NCBI RefSeq assembly: GCF_022836845.1
Contig: NZ_JAJNNZ010000005.1
Location: forward strand, 1-64,000
Length of the DNA stretch: 64,000 nucleotides
Source of the DNA: Vibrio gelatinilyticus
Lineage (GTDB): Bacteria; Pseudomonadota; Gammaproteobacteria; Enterobacterales; Vibrionaceae
Direction of reading: 5' to 3'
The translations under genes and the position numbers were made by a program. The notes beneath the pieces are model-generated. The model saw nothing but the letters and a program-made list of their open reading frames with translations. It ran no database searches and was not told where the DNA came from. Below are positions 1 through 9,483 of the stretch, piece by piece (within the stretch, counting starts at the first letter, position 1; each line of letters begins with the position of its first letter).

Positions 1-38
1 GTTTAACGTTTTCAAAAACGTAACGTAATGGATGATAT

Positions 39-731
39 CTAAGCGAGTGCCAACTCTATAGCTGCTTGGGCATGCAGTTCTGTGGTATCAAACAAAGGCA
101 CAACTGTGTCTTGCGGCTGAACAAGCATTGCAATTTCCGTACAGCCTAATATCACAGCTTCTACACCCCGCTCTCTTAAATCATCAATTACGACCAAAAA
201 ATCACTTTTGGACACTGAATTGACTATACCATGGACCAACTCTTGATAGATCACATCATGGATTAGTTTGCGTTGGACGCCGTTGGGTACAACGACCTCT
301 ATACTAAAATCGTCTATCAATCGTTTTTTGTAAAAGTCTTGTTCCATCGTGAAAGCCGTGCCCAATAAACCCACTTTAGTAACGCCAGACTGAGCAAGTG
401 CCTTTGCTGTCACATCTGCAATATGAAGGAGTGGGATATTCAAGGATTGCTCTATTTCTGGTGCAACTTTGTGCATTGTATTCGTGCAAATCAGGAGAAA
501 GTCAGCCCCTCCGACCTCAAGCTTCTTAGCCTCTTTTGCAAGGGTTTCAGCTAACCCGAGCCAATCTCCTTGTTCTTGTTTTTCAGCGATAGATGAAAAA
601 TCAACACTTCGCATCAGAACCTCTGCCGAGTGATGGCCGCCAAGTCTCTTTTTGACTCCTTGATTAAGCGCTTGATAATAGTGGGCAGTTGATTCCCAAC
701 TCATACCCCCAAGCATACCAATAGTTTTCAT
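39..731 (-). CDS. ygeA: Aspartate/glutamate racemase family protein (YgeA-like)
   Basis: A 230-residue cytoplasmic protein of the Asp/Glu racemase superfamily. It opens with MKTIGMLGGMSWEST and carries the two catalytic-cysteine motifs, CTNTMHK near residue 83 and GCTEI near residue 197, that act as the two-base pair in cofactor-independent racemases. The length and motif spacing match E. coli YgeA, a broad-specificity amino-acid racemase, so a role in making D-amino acids is likely; the substrate cannot be read from sequence. It is separated from the minus-strand porin upstream by a terminator, so it is probably transcribed alone. Confidence 0.88.
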   Translation of the reverse strand: MKTIGMLGGMSWESTAHYYQALNQGVKKRLGGHHSAEVLMRSVDFSSIAEKQEQGDWLGLAETLAKEAKKLEVGGADFLLICTNTMHKVAPEIEQSLNIPLLHIADVTAKALAQSGVTKVGLLGTAFTMEQDFYKKRLIDDFSIEVVVPNGVQRKLIHDVIYQELVHGIVNSVSKSDFLVVIDDLRERGVEAVILGCTEIAMLVQPQDTVVPLFDTTELHAQAAIELALA

Positions 732-885
732 TTAGCCTCCCGCATATTTTGAAAACACATTTAGACTTGATGGGTAACTTAAGCAGAGCAATGGAGGGAG
801 CGCAAGTATTGCAGTATCTCAATACAGAGAAACGGAAGCTAACAAGCGTTCTCTGATGTTTAAGAGCACTGCTCGCTAAACACAG

Positions 886-913
886 AAAAAGCGAAGCCGA
901 TTGGCTTCGCTTT
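886..913 (-). terminator. Rho-independent terminator of the porin gene
   Basis: On the minus strand an 11-bp stem (AAAGCGAAGCC pairing with GGCTTCGCTTT, four-base loop) is followed by a short T-run. It lies about 40 bp after the porin stop codon. Confidence 0.8.
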
Positions 914-953
914 AGTTAAGGCAGTGGTATTCGTGTTCTATACGACTATGCGC

Positions 954-2060
954 TTAGAAGAAGTATTTGAAACGTACACGTACGCCAGTGTCTTTATCTT
1001 CAGCAAAATTTTGTTGTACTGTCTTGTCGTCCACTTTCGTGTGGTATGCACCTAGGTAGATAGAGAAATCGTCCACAGCAAGTACATCAGCGAACTCATA
1101 CGATGCGTAAAGCGTATCAACATTTACTTTACCGTCCGCGTATGTGCCAAGTTTGTTTGATTCATATTCGTTCTCTGCCCAAACATAACCAAGACCGAAA
1201 CCTTTAAACAATGCGTTTACGCCTACAGACATGTTGTTCTCATCAACTGCGTCCATGTACGCAAAGTTAGCGATTAGATTCCAGTCACCAGCATTGTAGT
1301 TCGTTGTAACGCCATAACCTGTACGGTCTGCGATGTCGACAAGCTCACCGTTTGCACCTTTTACTGTAACAGCATCTTTAACAAGGCTTGTTTCTAAAGA
1401 CGCTGCAATGCCAAAGTTACCCATTTGGTAACCCACTACTGGACGTAGCAAGATGTTGTCTTTGCTATCTTCGATTGTTTGCCCGTGGTATTTACCATCA
1501 GCAAACAGGTTCGAACGGTCACCAATCATAGAAGCTAGCTCTAGGTATAGGTTGTTAAACGATTGACTGTACATAATTTGACCATCTGCGCCACGACCAC
1601 GCGCTTCTTTCATTTGGTAAACGTAAGCTTCACCAGATACAAGAAGATCATTCGAGGTATCACCAGAGTACTCTAGGAAAGTATCTTGACCCACAGGGAA
1701 CATGTCGAACGCTTCAAAGCGACCCATACGTACGTTCCAACCATCTTGGGCGCCAAATGCAAACCACGCATCATCAAGATTAACGTTGCCGTCACTGCCC
1801 ATTAGTGGCTGAGCTTTCAATTGGAATACGTGGCCGTTAGTGGTGTAACGCTCACCAGCAAACTCAAGTAAAATACGACCTGTTTGGTTGAATTCATTAC
1901 TCTCTACAGACTCACGGTCTTGGAAGTTGAAATCAAATTCAACATCACCACCGATAGAGAAGTTGCCTTTTTCGTTGTCCGCAATGCTGATACCAGCGTT
2001 TGCACCCATAGCGACAGAGATCAGCGAAGCAGCTAGCGATAGCTTAAATACATTTTTCAT
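954..2060 (-). CDS. Outer-membrane porin (general or carbohydrate type)
   Basis: A 368-residue beta-barrel protein. It has a signal peptide (MKNVFKLSLAASLISVAMG, cleavage after ANA), alternating hydrophobic/aromatic strands throughout and a C-terminal RFKYFF ending in the Phe that BAM recognises. The ATG at 2060 is preferred over a TTG four codons upstream because it begins the charged n-region and sits after a GGGG sequence. The solute is not recognisable; the family contains general and sugar-responsive Vibrio porins. It is monocistronic, with its own terminator downstream and a long upstream region holding a CRP-like site, consistent with carbon control. Confidence 0.82.
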   Translation of the reverse strand: MKNVFKLSLAASLISVAMGANAGISIADNEKGNFSIGGDVEFDFNFQDRESVESNEFNQTGRILLEFAGERYTTNGHVFQLKAQPLMGSDGNVNLDDAWFAFGAQDGWNVRMGRFEAFDMFPVGQDTFLEYSGDTSNDLLVSGEAYVYQMKEARGRGADGQIMYSQSFNNLYLELASMIGDRSNLFADGKYHGQTIEDSKDNILLRPVVGYQMGNFGIAASLETSLVKDAVTVKGANGELVDIADRTGYGVTTNYNAGDWNLIANFAYMDAVDENNMSVGVNALFKGFGLGYVWAENEYESNKLGTYADGKVNVDTLYASYEFADVLAVDDFSIYLGAYHTKVDDKTVQQNFAEDKDTGVRVRFKYFF

Positions 2061-2636
2061 TATTAACCCCAAGGATTGTTATTTAATTCTTATCTTTAAT
2101 TTTCGATTTACAGTGAATGAAGCAATTAAATCATTCACTCGTCATATCAATCAAAAATTGGAAATCATGTTTTAGTGAACGAGACAAATTCTCGCCAATA
2201 AAACATTGTTCATCAATCCTAATAAATTGAAAATGCCTATCTAAATCACACTTTTATAAAAACCAAAAAACACAATAAAATCAATAACTAAAGCATAAAT
2301 AAATATGTATTTATCTTTAAAAACCTTTTATTATATTTTTAGATTGAACTTTAAGGGAAATTGCTACCTTTTAGTGAGGTTTGTCACACAAACTAATGGT
2401 TACAATAATGCAAACTGGTGTGCGATTTATTAACAATTACGGAGGGTATACAACAATTATCTTCAATGGGGAGACTTGTTAGTGTGGCGTTAAAGTAAAG
2501 CGCGTTACCTTTCTTGCCTAAGTCGCATTCTTGTTGCGGTAACAAGATCAGTTTTAAGTAGGTCTGTAGTTTTTGGTGTAAAGGAGGCTGGCTAAAATAA
2601 AAACATAGCGTGGAAAATAGCTAGCGGAGTGCCTGG
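2061..2636. other. Long AT-rich intergenic/leader region of the porin gene
   Basis: About 580 bp with no credible gene. The part nearest the porin (2061-2323) would be a leader of roughly 260 nt if the promoter described at 2330-2388 is used. No known riboswitch fold was recognised in it. The stretch 2230-2345 is very A/T-rich. Confidence 0.5.
2330..2388 (-). promoter_or_regulatory. Candidate CRP site plus -10 element for the porin
   Basis: At 2373-2388 the sequence AGTGA-N6-TCACA matches the CRP core TGTGA-N6-TCACA in nine of ten positions. On the minus strand a perfect TATAAT lies at 2335-2330, which would start RNA near 2323. That puts the CRP centre about 57 bp upstream, close to class I spacing. 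No good -35 hexamer is present, as expected for an activated promoter. Confidence 0.45.
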
Positions 2637-2665
2637 CAAAAAAAAAACCTAGTATCAACTAGGCT
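2637..2665 (-). terminator. Terminator of the GNAT gene
   Basis: Minus-strand hairpin CCTAGT-TGAT-ACTAGG followed by a run of about ten T. It lies just after the stop codon of the acetyltransferase. Confidence 0.8.
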
Positions 2666-2686
2666 TTAAACGTTTATTTTGATCTA

Positions 2687-3226
2687 CTAGCCGGTTACCA
2701 CAAGATGATCGAGTAATTCATCAGGCGACTCCCAGCAATACACAAACTCGTCAATTCTTCGGCCACAAGGAGAGTCCCCTTTCTGAGCTCTTACTTTCAC
2801 TCCACCAATAGACTCATAGAATCGAACGGCAGAAGTGTTCTTTTGCAAGACTTCTAAAAAAATGCCATTGTCTGGATAATAGTTCTGTACCCACTGCAAA
2901 GAGTGGGCCAGTAGCGCCTTTGCCAGGCCTTGCTGCTGTGCCGAGCGGCTAATATGTAGGTTGTCTATGATGGTGCCAAATTCGGCGCTGTGGTTGCCAA
3001 ATAAACACACAAAACCAAGTAACTGTCCTTTATCCTCAGCGATCACACAATGTTGACTAAAAGGAGGGTTAAGTAGTCGTGTTTGCCAAATCACCGTCTT
3101 GTCATTAAGAACGTGCTCATCTAGGTAATTCTGCCTCATCATTCCCTGGTATGCGGCTTGCCAACTGACTGCATGCAACTCTGCAATGCGCTGGTAATCA
3201 GAATATTCTGCTAGTTTAAATTCCAT
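2687..3226 (-). CDS. GNAT family N-acetyltransferase
   Basis: A 179-residue protein with the GNAT fold. The acetyl-CoA loop is recognisable as LHISRSAQQQGLAKALL (about residues 91-107), followed by the typical C-terminal NTSAVRFYESIGG helix-strand motif. The N-terminal part (AVSWQAAYQGM) resembles acetyltransferases of the RimI/YhhY type. The substrate is unknown. The gene stands alone between two terminators. Confidence 0.82.
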   Translation of the reverse strand: MEFKLAEYSDYQRIAELHAVSWQAAYQGMMRQNYLDEHVLNDKTVIWQTRLLNPPFSQHCVIAEDKGQLLGFVCLFGNHSAEFGTIIDNLHISRSAQQQGLAKALLAHSLQWVQNYYPDNGIFLEVLQKNTSAVRFYESIGGVKVRAQKGDSPCGRRIDEFVYCWESPDELLDHLVVTG

Positions 3227-3470
3227 TTAATAGTGCCTACTGCTTTATATTGCTTCCTTATTCAAATTCTATACTAATAAAATTAGGCAACTTTGCAAAC
3301 TATGCTATTCAACAATGAGAGATAATAACCAATATCAGTGCATAATAACTCGAAAAAGGCCAGTCTCAGCATAAATACTTGTCGAACAAAGCACTTTTGC
3401 CCACGACTCGCCTTAACAAAGTTCGCTCTAGATCATCACGTTTTTTGTAGCATGAACTGCATTGAACGAA

Positions 3471-3495
3471 AAAGAGAGCCAATTGGCTCCCTTTT
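3471..3495 (-). terminator. Terminator of the narQ-narP operon
   Basis: Minus-strand hairpin GGGAGCC-AATT-GGCTCTC followed by TTTTT. It lies 20-40 bp beyond the narP stop codon. Confidence 0.8.
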
Positions 3496-3511
3496 ACGTT
3501 CAATGACTGAG

Positions 3512-4147
3512 TTAGCTAATACTATCACCAAAGTTTTCCAAATAGAGAACTGTCGCTGCCGTTCGAGACGGAACCTGTAGCTTTCTTAGCAAACTTTTCA
3601 TGTGAACTTTTACCGTTGACTCCGAAATAAACAAACGGTCGGCGATCTGCCTGTTACGGAATCCTTTAGCGACTTCTTGAAGGATTTGCATTTCACGTTC
3701 TGTCAGGGTTGTAAATACATCATCTGCATTTGAACGCTGCTCTAAGTATTCCTTTACGGCATGACTAAACACTTTGTTGCCTTTATCTAAGCTCAGCAAC
3801 AGGCCAACCAATTCATCAGGTTCAGTGTCTTTCAAAAGATAACCGTCGGCACCAGCCTTAATTAACGAGTCAATATCGGCAGGGCTATCAGAAACCGTTA
3901 GAATAACAATATAGCCTTGAAAATCATCTTCTCGTAATGCTTTTAGTGTATCGAGACCCGACATGCCTTTCATATTGAGATCAAGAAGAATTAAATCTGG
4001 CTCTTGCTCTTTGGCTATCGCGACTGCGTCCGCACCATTACTGGCCTCCCCTACGACTTCAAATTCCTCTTCGAAGCTCAATAACTGGCCAATTCCACGA
4101 CGCATTAATGGGTGGTCATCAACGAGCATGACGCTAAATTTATTCAC
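3512..4147 (-). CDS. narP: Nitrate/nitrite response regulator NarP
   Basis: A 211-residue NarL/FixJ-type response regulator. The receiver domain (1-120) has the acidic pair D10/D11, phospho-acceptor D56 in LILLDLNMKG and the conserved Lys in LLKD. A LuxR-type helix-turn-helix follows (about 145-205, LTEREMQILQEVAKG...STVKVHMKSLLRKL). Its start overlaps the end of narQ by 8 bp, so the two are translationally coupled. The narQ neighbour and the divergent nap operon identify it as NarP rather than another family member. It probably binds the 7-2-7 heptamer site at 5976-5991. Confidence 0.92.
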   Translation of the reverse strand: MNKFSVMLVDDHPLMRRGIGQLLSFEEEFEVVGEASNGADAVAIAKEQEPDLILLDLNMKGMSGLDTLKALREDDFQGYIVILTVSDSPADIDSLIKAGADGYLLKDTEPDELVGLLLSLDKGNKVFSHAVKEYLEQRSNADDVFTTLTEREMQILQEVAKGFRNRQIADRLFISESTVKVHMKSLLRKLQVPSRTAATVLYLENFGDSIS

Positions 4148-5861
4148 TTAAAAGCTCCTTACTTCTTTGAAAAGTCAAAATAACTTCACAACCAGAATCT
4201 ACTGAGGTATTAACATTAAGCTTAGCATTTAGCCTAGCCGCACGTTCTTGCATGATACTCATGCCATAGTGGTCATGCTTTTGGATATCTTTATCAAAGC
4301 CCACCCCATCATCAATGACACTGACAGTAACCAGACCTTCTAAATTTTCACTACATCTAACCGCAATACTCGTCGCATTGGCATGTTTCATTGCATTAAG
4401 TACTGCTTCTCTAATTAGCTGTAATAAATGTACTTGGTGATTAGCACTCAACTCTAAAGATGAAAACTCATTTTCAACTTTTATTCGTGCATCTGTCTGT
4501 TGATTCAACTGACTAAGCATTTCTGTTAACGCTTCACCAAAGGTGCCCTCTTTGATCGAAAGCCTGAAGGTCGTCAGTAACTCTCGTAATTGCGTATAAG
4601 CATTGTCTAGGGCGTTTTTTATTTCCCCAACCACCTTTGATGAACGACTGTTGTTTGCATCTTCAATATCTTTAGAAAGTGAGCGATTAAGTAAGGTCAC
4701 TTGTATTTTTAAATACGATAAAGATTGTGCCAACGAATCATGCAACTCTCGCGCTATGGTGGCTCTCTCTTCCATCAAAATGAGCTGCTCGCTTTGCATT
4801 TGAGCTTTATTATAATAAACAGCTCTAGACAGTATTCGAACAAAATTATCCATTAATTTATCATCTGGGCAGGGCAACGAATATTGGAACCTCAAATTGC
4901 CCAAACTTTGGCCAGCTAACTCTAGGGATTTATTTTTCTCGTTAGCATCGCACACAAAGTGACCTTCACTGGCAACCCAAGGCTTACCTTCTTCCTCATA
5001 AACCTTTAGTTCAACACATTCTATGCCTTCAATACTTATAATATAGCGTAATATTGCTTCAAAATTCTCTTTAGATATTCGTGTACCCGACAACTCTTGT
5101 GATGACTGATAAAGCACTTTCAGTGACTGGTGGGCATGCTGGAGTTTATGCGTTTTCTCATTTACGGCATCTTCTAGCCCTCGATAAAGTTTGCCTAAAT
5201 CGGTTGCCATGTCTTGAAAAGCATCACCCAAAATGCCCATTTCATTTTCAGACTTGAAGTCCAAGTTGACATCAAAAGAGCGATTTTGAATTTGCTCACT
5301 AGCAGATACCAGCATATTAAGTGGTATTACGACTTCGCGACGTACAAAAAGCACCACATAAACGGCAACGAAAAGAATGCCACCAAGACCAAGACCACCA
5401 GCCCATGCCAAACGTATCTGTTTTTTCTCTGAATGTCTTTGGAGCTTAAATACGAAATGATCGATACGATCAACAAAATCAGCCACAAGCAATAGATACT
5501 GCTCTTTCTCATCACTGCTCAGTACTTTCTTTAACTGGTGCCAGCGAGTAATCAATTCATAGTAATCTTGAGTGATCTCTTTGGGAACATCCCAGGATTG
5601 GAGCGCTTTCATCGAAGGTGAATATAGCGAACGTTCAAACTGGTCCACATGAACCAAATACAAAGACGACTGAGACTGCATATCATGAGCCAATCGGTAA
5701 CTTTGCATCCGCATCGAACCAGATACATTCACAGCTTCCGCATCCGTCAAACTAGAGGCTAATGTGAAAATCGCAAAGCTGGTTGTTGCAATTGAGAGGG
5801 TTAATATGAGCATCATCGCTTTCGCGATAGTCCCGGTTACCGATTTTGTGGCCCTGTTCAT
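4140..5861 (-). CDS. narQ: Nitrate/nitrite sensor histidine kinase NarQ
   Basis: A 573-residue inner-membrane kinase of the NarX/NarQ family. TM1 is at about 13-35, followed by the nitrate-binding P-box (around residues 41-58, NVSGSMRMQSYRLA), a four-helix periplasmic domain, TM2 at about 151-173, HAMP, a GAF-like linker with several Cys, and the HisKA_3 box RELHDSLAQS with phospho-accepting H374. The ATPase N-box is REAVLNAMKHA and a GVGF G-box follows. It phosphorylates NarP in response to nitrate or nitrite. The gene faces napF across about 250 bp of regulatory DNA. Confidence 0.93.
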   Translation of the reverse strand: MNRATKSVTGTIAKAMMLILTLSIATTSFAIFTLASSLTDAEAVNVSGSMRMQSYRLAHDMQSQSSLYLVHVDQFERSLYSPSMKALQSWDVPKEITQDYYELITRWHQLKKVLSSDEKEQYLLLVADFVDRIDHFVFKLQRHSEKKQIRLAWAGGLGLGGILFVAVYVVLFVRREVVIPLNMLVSASEQIQNRSFDVNLDFKSENEMGILGDAFQDMATDLGKLYRGLEDAVNEKTHKLQHAHQSLKVLYQSSQELSGTRISKENFEAILRYIISIEGIECVELKVYEEEGKPWVASEGHFVCDANEKNKSLELAGQSLGNLRFQYSLPCPDDKLMDNFVRILSRAVYYNKAQMQSEQLILMEERATIARELHDSLAQSLSYLKIQVTLLNRSLSKDIEDANNSRSSKVVGEIKNALDNAYTQLRELLTTFRLSIKEGTFGEALTEMLSQLNQQTDARIKVENEFSSLELSANHQVHLLQLIREAVLNAMKHANATSIAVRCSENLEGLVTVSVIDDGVGFDKDIQKHDHYGMSIMQERAARLNAKLNVNTSVDSGCEVILTFQRSKELLSE

Positions 5862-5947
5862 ATGCTATTTATCTCGTAATCCCTTTTATTCTAATCATAC
5901 CAGAAGGTTGCCAGTTCACACTATGGTGAAGTATCGCTGCTAATTTA

Positions 5948-5961
5948 TTGATCCAAAACAA
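5948..5961. promoter_or_regulatory. FNR-like site upstream of napF
   Basis: TTGAT-N4-AACAA matches the FNR consensus TTGAT-N4-ATCAA at nine of ten positions. It lies 150 bp before the napF start and 22 bp upstream of the NarP-like site. That is the same order (FNR distal, NarP proximal) as in the E. coli napF control region. Confidence 0.6.
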
Positions 5962-5975
5962 TGTTGCACTTCAAT

Positions 5976-5991
5976 TACCTACAAAGAGGTA
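5976..5991. promoter_or_regulatory. NarP (NarL family) 7-2-7 heptamer pair
   Basis: TACCTAC-AA-AGAGGTA is an inverted pair of heptamers fitting TACYYMT-N2-AKRRGTA with one mismatch. This 7-2-7 arrangement is the form bound by NarP. It lies in the narQ-napF gap. Confidence 0.65.
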
Positions 5992-6013
5992 TTTATGGAA
6001 TTGTTACCAAAAT

Positions 6014-6030
6014 TACAATTTATGTATAGT
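6014..6030 (+). promoter_or_regulatory. Candidate napF -10 elements
   Basis: Two hexamers could serve: TACAAT (6014-6019) and TATAGT (6025-6030). The first would place the NarP-site centre near -42 and the FNR-site centre near -71. The second would give about -53 and -82. No clear -35 is present, as expected for an activator-dependent promoter. Confidence 0.35.
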
Positions 6031-6110
6031 AAAATTAAAGAATATTAACGGGGCAATTCTCGAATCAACGGTTATCGATGTTTCGCAGAATCAAATCATT
6101 GGCGCGATAA

Positions 6111-6590
6111 ATGATAGATCAAAGTAGACGACGATTTTTTACACGCAAAGCACTCGACAAGGAAGTCGCTAGACTGCCCTGGGTTGCGAATCTCGCCACT
6201 TTTACTGAACTGTGCACTCGTTGCAATAAATGCATCGATTCATGCGAAAACAACATTATTGTTGCTGGGGATGGTGGTTTTCCTCTCGTTAACTTTAATA
6301 TTGATGAATGTACTTTCTGTTATCGATGTGCAGAAATCTGTCCAGAGCCTATATTTAAAGGTATGGATGAAAAACCTTGGACAGCAAAAGCAAAGATAAA
6401 TGACTCCTGTTTGGCATACAAAAATGTAGAGTGTCGAAGTTGTGGTGACCTATGTGAGCCTATGGCCATCACGTTCTCGCTACAAGCTGGCGGTGTTGCC
6501 AAACCAAAGATAAAGCTAAGCGATTGCACAGGGTGTGGCGCATGTGTTTCGGTCTGCCCTACTTCATCGATAAACGTAATAAATACCTGA
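6111..6590 (+). CDS. napF: Ferredoxin-type protein NapF
   Basis: A 159-residue cytoplasmic iron-sulfur protein with [4Fe-4S] ligand clusters CTRCNKCIDSC, CTFCYRCAEICP and CTGCGACVSVCP, the pattern of NapF. It begins with a basic MIDQSRRRFFTRK segment. NapF is thought to help insert the iron-sulfur cluster into NapA in the cytoplasm before Tat export. It is the first gene of napFDABC; napD starts 20 bp downstream. Confidence 0.93.
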   Translation: MIDQSRRRFFTRKALDKEVARLPWVANLATFTELCTRCNKCIDSCENNIIVAGDGGFPLVNFNIDECTFCYRCAEICPEPIFKGMDEKPWTAKAKINDSCLAYKNVECRSCGDLCEPMAITFSLQAGGVAKPKIKLSDCTGCGACVSVCPTSSINVINT

Positions 6591-6610
6591 TACCACAATG
6601 AGAAAATCAT

Positions 6611-6916
6611 ATGGCACTAAATGAAGTGCATATTTCTAGCTTAGTCGTTCATTGCTTACCCGAGCACCTGACCGAAACTAAGACAGAAATTGAAAAGTTT
6701 GAAAATGCGGAAATTTATGGCGACAGCCCTGAGGGCAAGATCGTCGTCGTTCTTGAAACTGAAAACCAAGGTTTTGTGACCGACACCATTGATGCAATCA
6801 ATAATCTACCGAAAGTCCTAAACGTAGCTCTCATTTTCCATCAAATTGAGAAAGATCTAGACGACATGGACGAAGACACTAGAACAGACCATTCCCATAT
6901 TGAGGGTGAAGTATGA
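6611..6916 (+). CDS. napD: NapA maturation chaperone NapD
   Basis: A 101-residue protein of the NapD family (N-terminal [13 protein letters not shown], ferredoxin-like fold). NapD binds the twin-arginine signal of NapA and delays export until the molybdenum cofactor is in place. Its last codons overlap the napA start (ATGA, 4 bp), which couples chaperone and client translation. The C-terminus is unusually acidic ([10 protein letters not shown]). Confidence 0.92.
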   Translation: MALNEVHISSLVVHCLPEHLTETKTEIEKFENAEIYGDSPEGKIVVVLETENQGFVTDTIDAINNLPKVLNVALIFHQIEKDLDDMDEDTRTDHSHIEGEV

Positions 6917-9402
6917 AAATGACAAGACGAGCGTTCGTAAAAGCGAACGCAGCGGCTTCAGCAGCAGCAGTAGCTGGAGTTACGCTTCCTGCTTCGGCAA
7001 CCAATCTAATTGCGAGCTCTGATCAAACAAAAATCACATGGGACAAGGCACCTTGTCGTTTCTGTGGTACTGGTTGTTCGGTACTTGTAGGGACTCAAAA
7101 CGGTAAAGTTGTGGCGACACAAGGCGACCCTGAAGCTCCTGTGAACAAAGGCCTAAACTGTATCAAAGGTTACTTCCTTTCAAAAATCATGTACGGGAAA
7201 GATCGTCTAGAGCAACCGCTTCTTCGTATGAAAGATGGTCAATATCATAAAGACGGTGAGTTCACTCCCGTTTCTTGGGACGTAGCGTTTGACGTGATGG
7301 CCGAGAAGTGGAAGAAAGCACTAGAGAAACACGGTCCTACAGGCGTTGGTATGTTCGGTTCTGGGCAATGGACGGTGATGGAAGGTTATGCCGCGGCTAA
7401 AATGATGAAAGCCGGTTTCCGTTCTAACAATATTGACCCGAATGCTCGTCACTGTATGGCTTCCGCCGTAGGTGCGTTCATGCGTACTTTTGGCATTGAC
7501 GAACCGATGGGCTGTTATGACGATTTCGAAAATGCGGACTCTTTCGTTTTGTGGGGTTCGAACATGGCAGAGATGCACCCGGTGCTTTGGACCCGAATTA
7601 CTGACCGCCGTTTAAGCCACCCGCATGTAAAAGTGAACGTTCTATCAACCTACTACCACCGTTCTTTTGAGCTTGCTGATGAAGGCTACATTTTTGCCCC
7701 TCAATCTGACCTTGCCATTGCAAACTTTGTCGCCAACTACATCATCGAAAATGACGCTGTAAACTGGGACTTCGTCAACAAGCACACCAACTTTAAGCAA
7801 GCCACCACCGACATTGGTTACGGCTTGCGTGATACTGACCCTCTACAAAAAGCGGCCGCCAATCCTAACTCAGGTAAGATGTCTTCGATTACTTTTGAAG
7901 AATACAAAGCCTCTGTAGCCCCTTACACCGTTGAGAAGGCCTCTGAGATTTCAGGTGTCGCACCAGAAAAACTTGTCCAATTAGCGAAACAATACGCCGA
8001 TCCGAATACTAAAGTAATGTCGCTTTGGACTATGGGTATGAACCAACATACTCGTGGCGTATGGATGAATAGCCTAGTGTATAATATCCACTTGCTCACG
8101 GGTAAAATCTCAACCCCTGGTAACAGCCCATTCTCGCTAACCGGTCAGCCTTCCGCGTGTGGTACCGCTCGTGAAGTGGGCACGTTCTCGCACCGTCTAC
8201 CTGCAGACATGGTTGTGGCTAATCCGAAACACCGTAAGATTGCAGAGAAAATTTGGCAATTACCTGACGGCACTATTCCTGCCAAACCGGGCGCCCACGC
8301 CGTTGCCCAAGACCGTCTTTTAAAAGATGGTAAGATCAACGCCTACTGGGTTATGTGTAACAACAACATGCAAGCTGGTCCAAACATTAACACTGAACGT
8401 CTTCCTGGTTACCGTAACCCAGAAAACTTTATCGTGTGTTCTGACCCATACCCAACCGCTACAGCGCAAGCTGCGGACCTGATTCTACCTACTGCAATGT
8501 GGATTGAGAAAGAAGGTGCTTATGGTAATGCCGAGCGTCGTACTCAAGCCTGGTACCAACAAGTTGAAACGGTCGGTGAAGCTAAGTCTGACTTATGGCA
8601 AATCATGGAATTCTCTAAGCGCTTCACTATTGAAGAAGTTTGGGGCGAAGAGCTGCTTGCTAAGGCTCCTCAATACCGTGGCAAAACCATGTACGACATG
8701 TTGTTCAAAAACGGTCAAGTCGACAAATTCCCGATCACTGAAGCTCGTGATCTTAACGATGATGCTAAAGCGCAAGGTTTCTATGTGCAAAAAGGCCTGT
8801 TCGAAGAATACGCTGAATTTGGTCGCGGTCACGGTCATGACCTAGCACCTTACGATGTTTACCACACAGTGCGCGGCCTGCGCTGGCCTGTTGTCGATGG
8901 TAAAGAGACCAAATGGCGTTTCAAAGAAGGCTCAGATCCTTATGCTAAAGCAGGTTCAGGTTGGGATTTCTACGGCAAACCTGATGGCAAAGCACTGATC
9001 ATCTCTGCTCCATATGAAGCGCCACCAGAGTCTCCAGATGCGGAGTTTGACATGTGGCTATGTACAGGCCGTGTTCTTGAACACTGGCATACAGGTACAA
9101 TGACACGCCGTGTTCCTGAACTGTATAAAGCAGTTCCAGATGCTGTGTGTTATATCCACCCAGAAGACGCTAAGAAGCGCGACCTTCGTCGTGGGGATGA
9201 GGTTCTTATCGCGAACAAACGTGGTGAAGTACGCGTTAGAGTAGAGACTAGAGGCCGTAACCGTCCACCTCAAGGCTTAGTATTCGTCCCTTTCTTTGAT
9301 GCACGGATCCTAATCAACAAACTGATTCTTGACGCCACTGATCCGCTGTCTAAACAGACAGACTTTAAGAAGTGTCCGGTTAAGATCACAAAAGTTGCTT
9401 AA
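6913..9402 (+). CDS. napA: Periplasmic nitrate reductase catalytic subunit NapA
   Basis: An 829-residue molybdoprotein that reduces nitrate to nitrite in the periplasm. It starts with a Tat signal (TRRAFVK, R5/R6, then an Ala-rich h-region to about residue 29). The [4Fe-4S] ligands are C48, C51, C55 and C83, and the Mo-coordinating Cys is C181 in NARHCMAS. Bis-MGD binding regions continue to the C-terminal barrel ([18 protein letters not shown]). The length is typical. It receives electrons from NapB/NapC. Confidence 0.96.
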   Translation: MKMTRRAFVKANAAASAAAVAGVTLPASATNLIASSDQTKITWDKAPCRFCGTGCSVLVGTQNGKVVATQGDPEAPVNKGLNCIKGYFLSKIMYGKDRLEQPLLRMKDGQYHKDGEFTPVSWDVAFDVMAEKWKKALEKHGPTGVGMFGSGQWTVMEGYAAAKMMKAGFRSNNIDPNARHCMASAVGAFMRTFGIDEPMGCYDDFENADSFVLWGSNMAEMHPVLWTRITDRRLSHPHVKVNVLSTYYHRSFELADEGYIFAPQSDLAIANFVANYIIENDAVNWDFVNKHTNFKQATTDIGYGLRDTDPLQKAAANPNSGKMSSITFEEYKASVAPYTVEKASEISGVAPEKLVQLAKQYADPNTKVMSLWTMGMNQHTRGVWMNSLVYNIHLLTGKISTPGNSPFSLTGQPSACGTAREVGTFSHRLPADMVVANPKHRKIAEKIWQLPDGTIPAKPGAHAVAQDRLLKDGKINAYWVMCNNNMQAGPNINTERLPGYRNPENFIVCSDPYPTATAQAADLILPTAMWIEKEGAYGNAERRTQAWYQQVETVGEAKSDLWQIMEFSKRFTIEEVWGEELLAKAPQYRGKTMYDMLFKNGQVDKFPITEARDLNDDAKAQGFYVQKGLFEEYAEFGRGHGHDLAPYDVYHTVRGLRWPVVDGKETKWRFKEGSDPYAKAGSGWDFYGKPDGKALIISAPYEAPPESPDAEFDMWLCTGRVLEHWHTGTMTRRVPELYKAVPDAVCYIHPEDAKKRDLRRGDEVLIANKRGEVRVRVETRGRNRPPQGLVFVPFFDARILINKLILDATDPLSKQTDFKKCPVKITKVA

Positions 9403-9428
9403 TTGAAACAAGTGTAAGTCTTATGGCC

Positions 9429-9444
9429 GCCTGGTTCTCCAGGC
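9429..9444 (+). other. Intercistronic hairpin between napA and napB
   Basis: GCCTGG-TTCT-CCAGGC forms a short GC-rich stem-loop in the 81-bp napA-napB gap. There is no T-run, so it is more likely an mRNA-stabilising or processing element than a terminator. Confidence 0.4.
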
Positions 9445-9483
9445 AGCCTCTCAAAGAATTAGCCAAATGGCGGAGAATAAAAA

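Noticed and set aside
1888..2175. Plus-strand reading frame overlapping the porin's 5' end
   Set aside because: It is antisense to the porin coding sequence with no start signal of its own.
6947..6976. GCAGCAGCAG-type repeat near the napA start
   Set aside because: It encodes the Ala-rich h-region of the Tat signal peptide and is normal.
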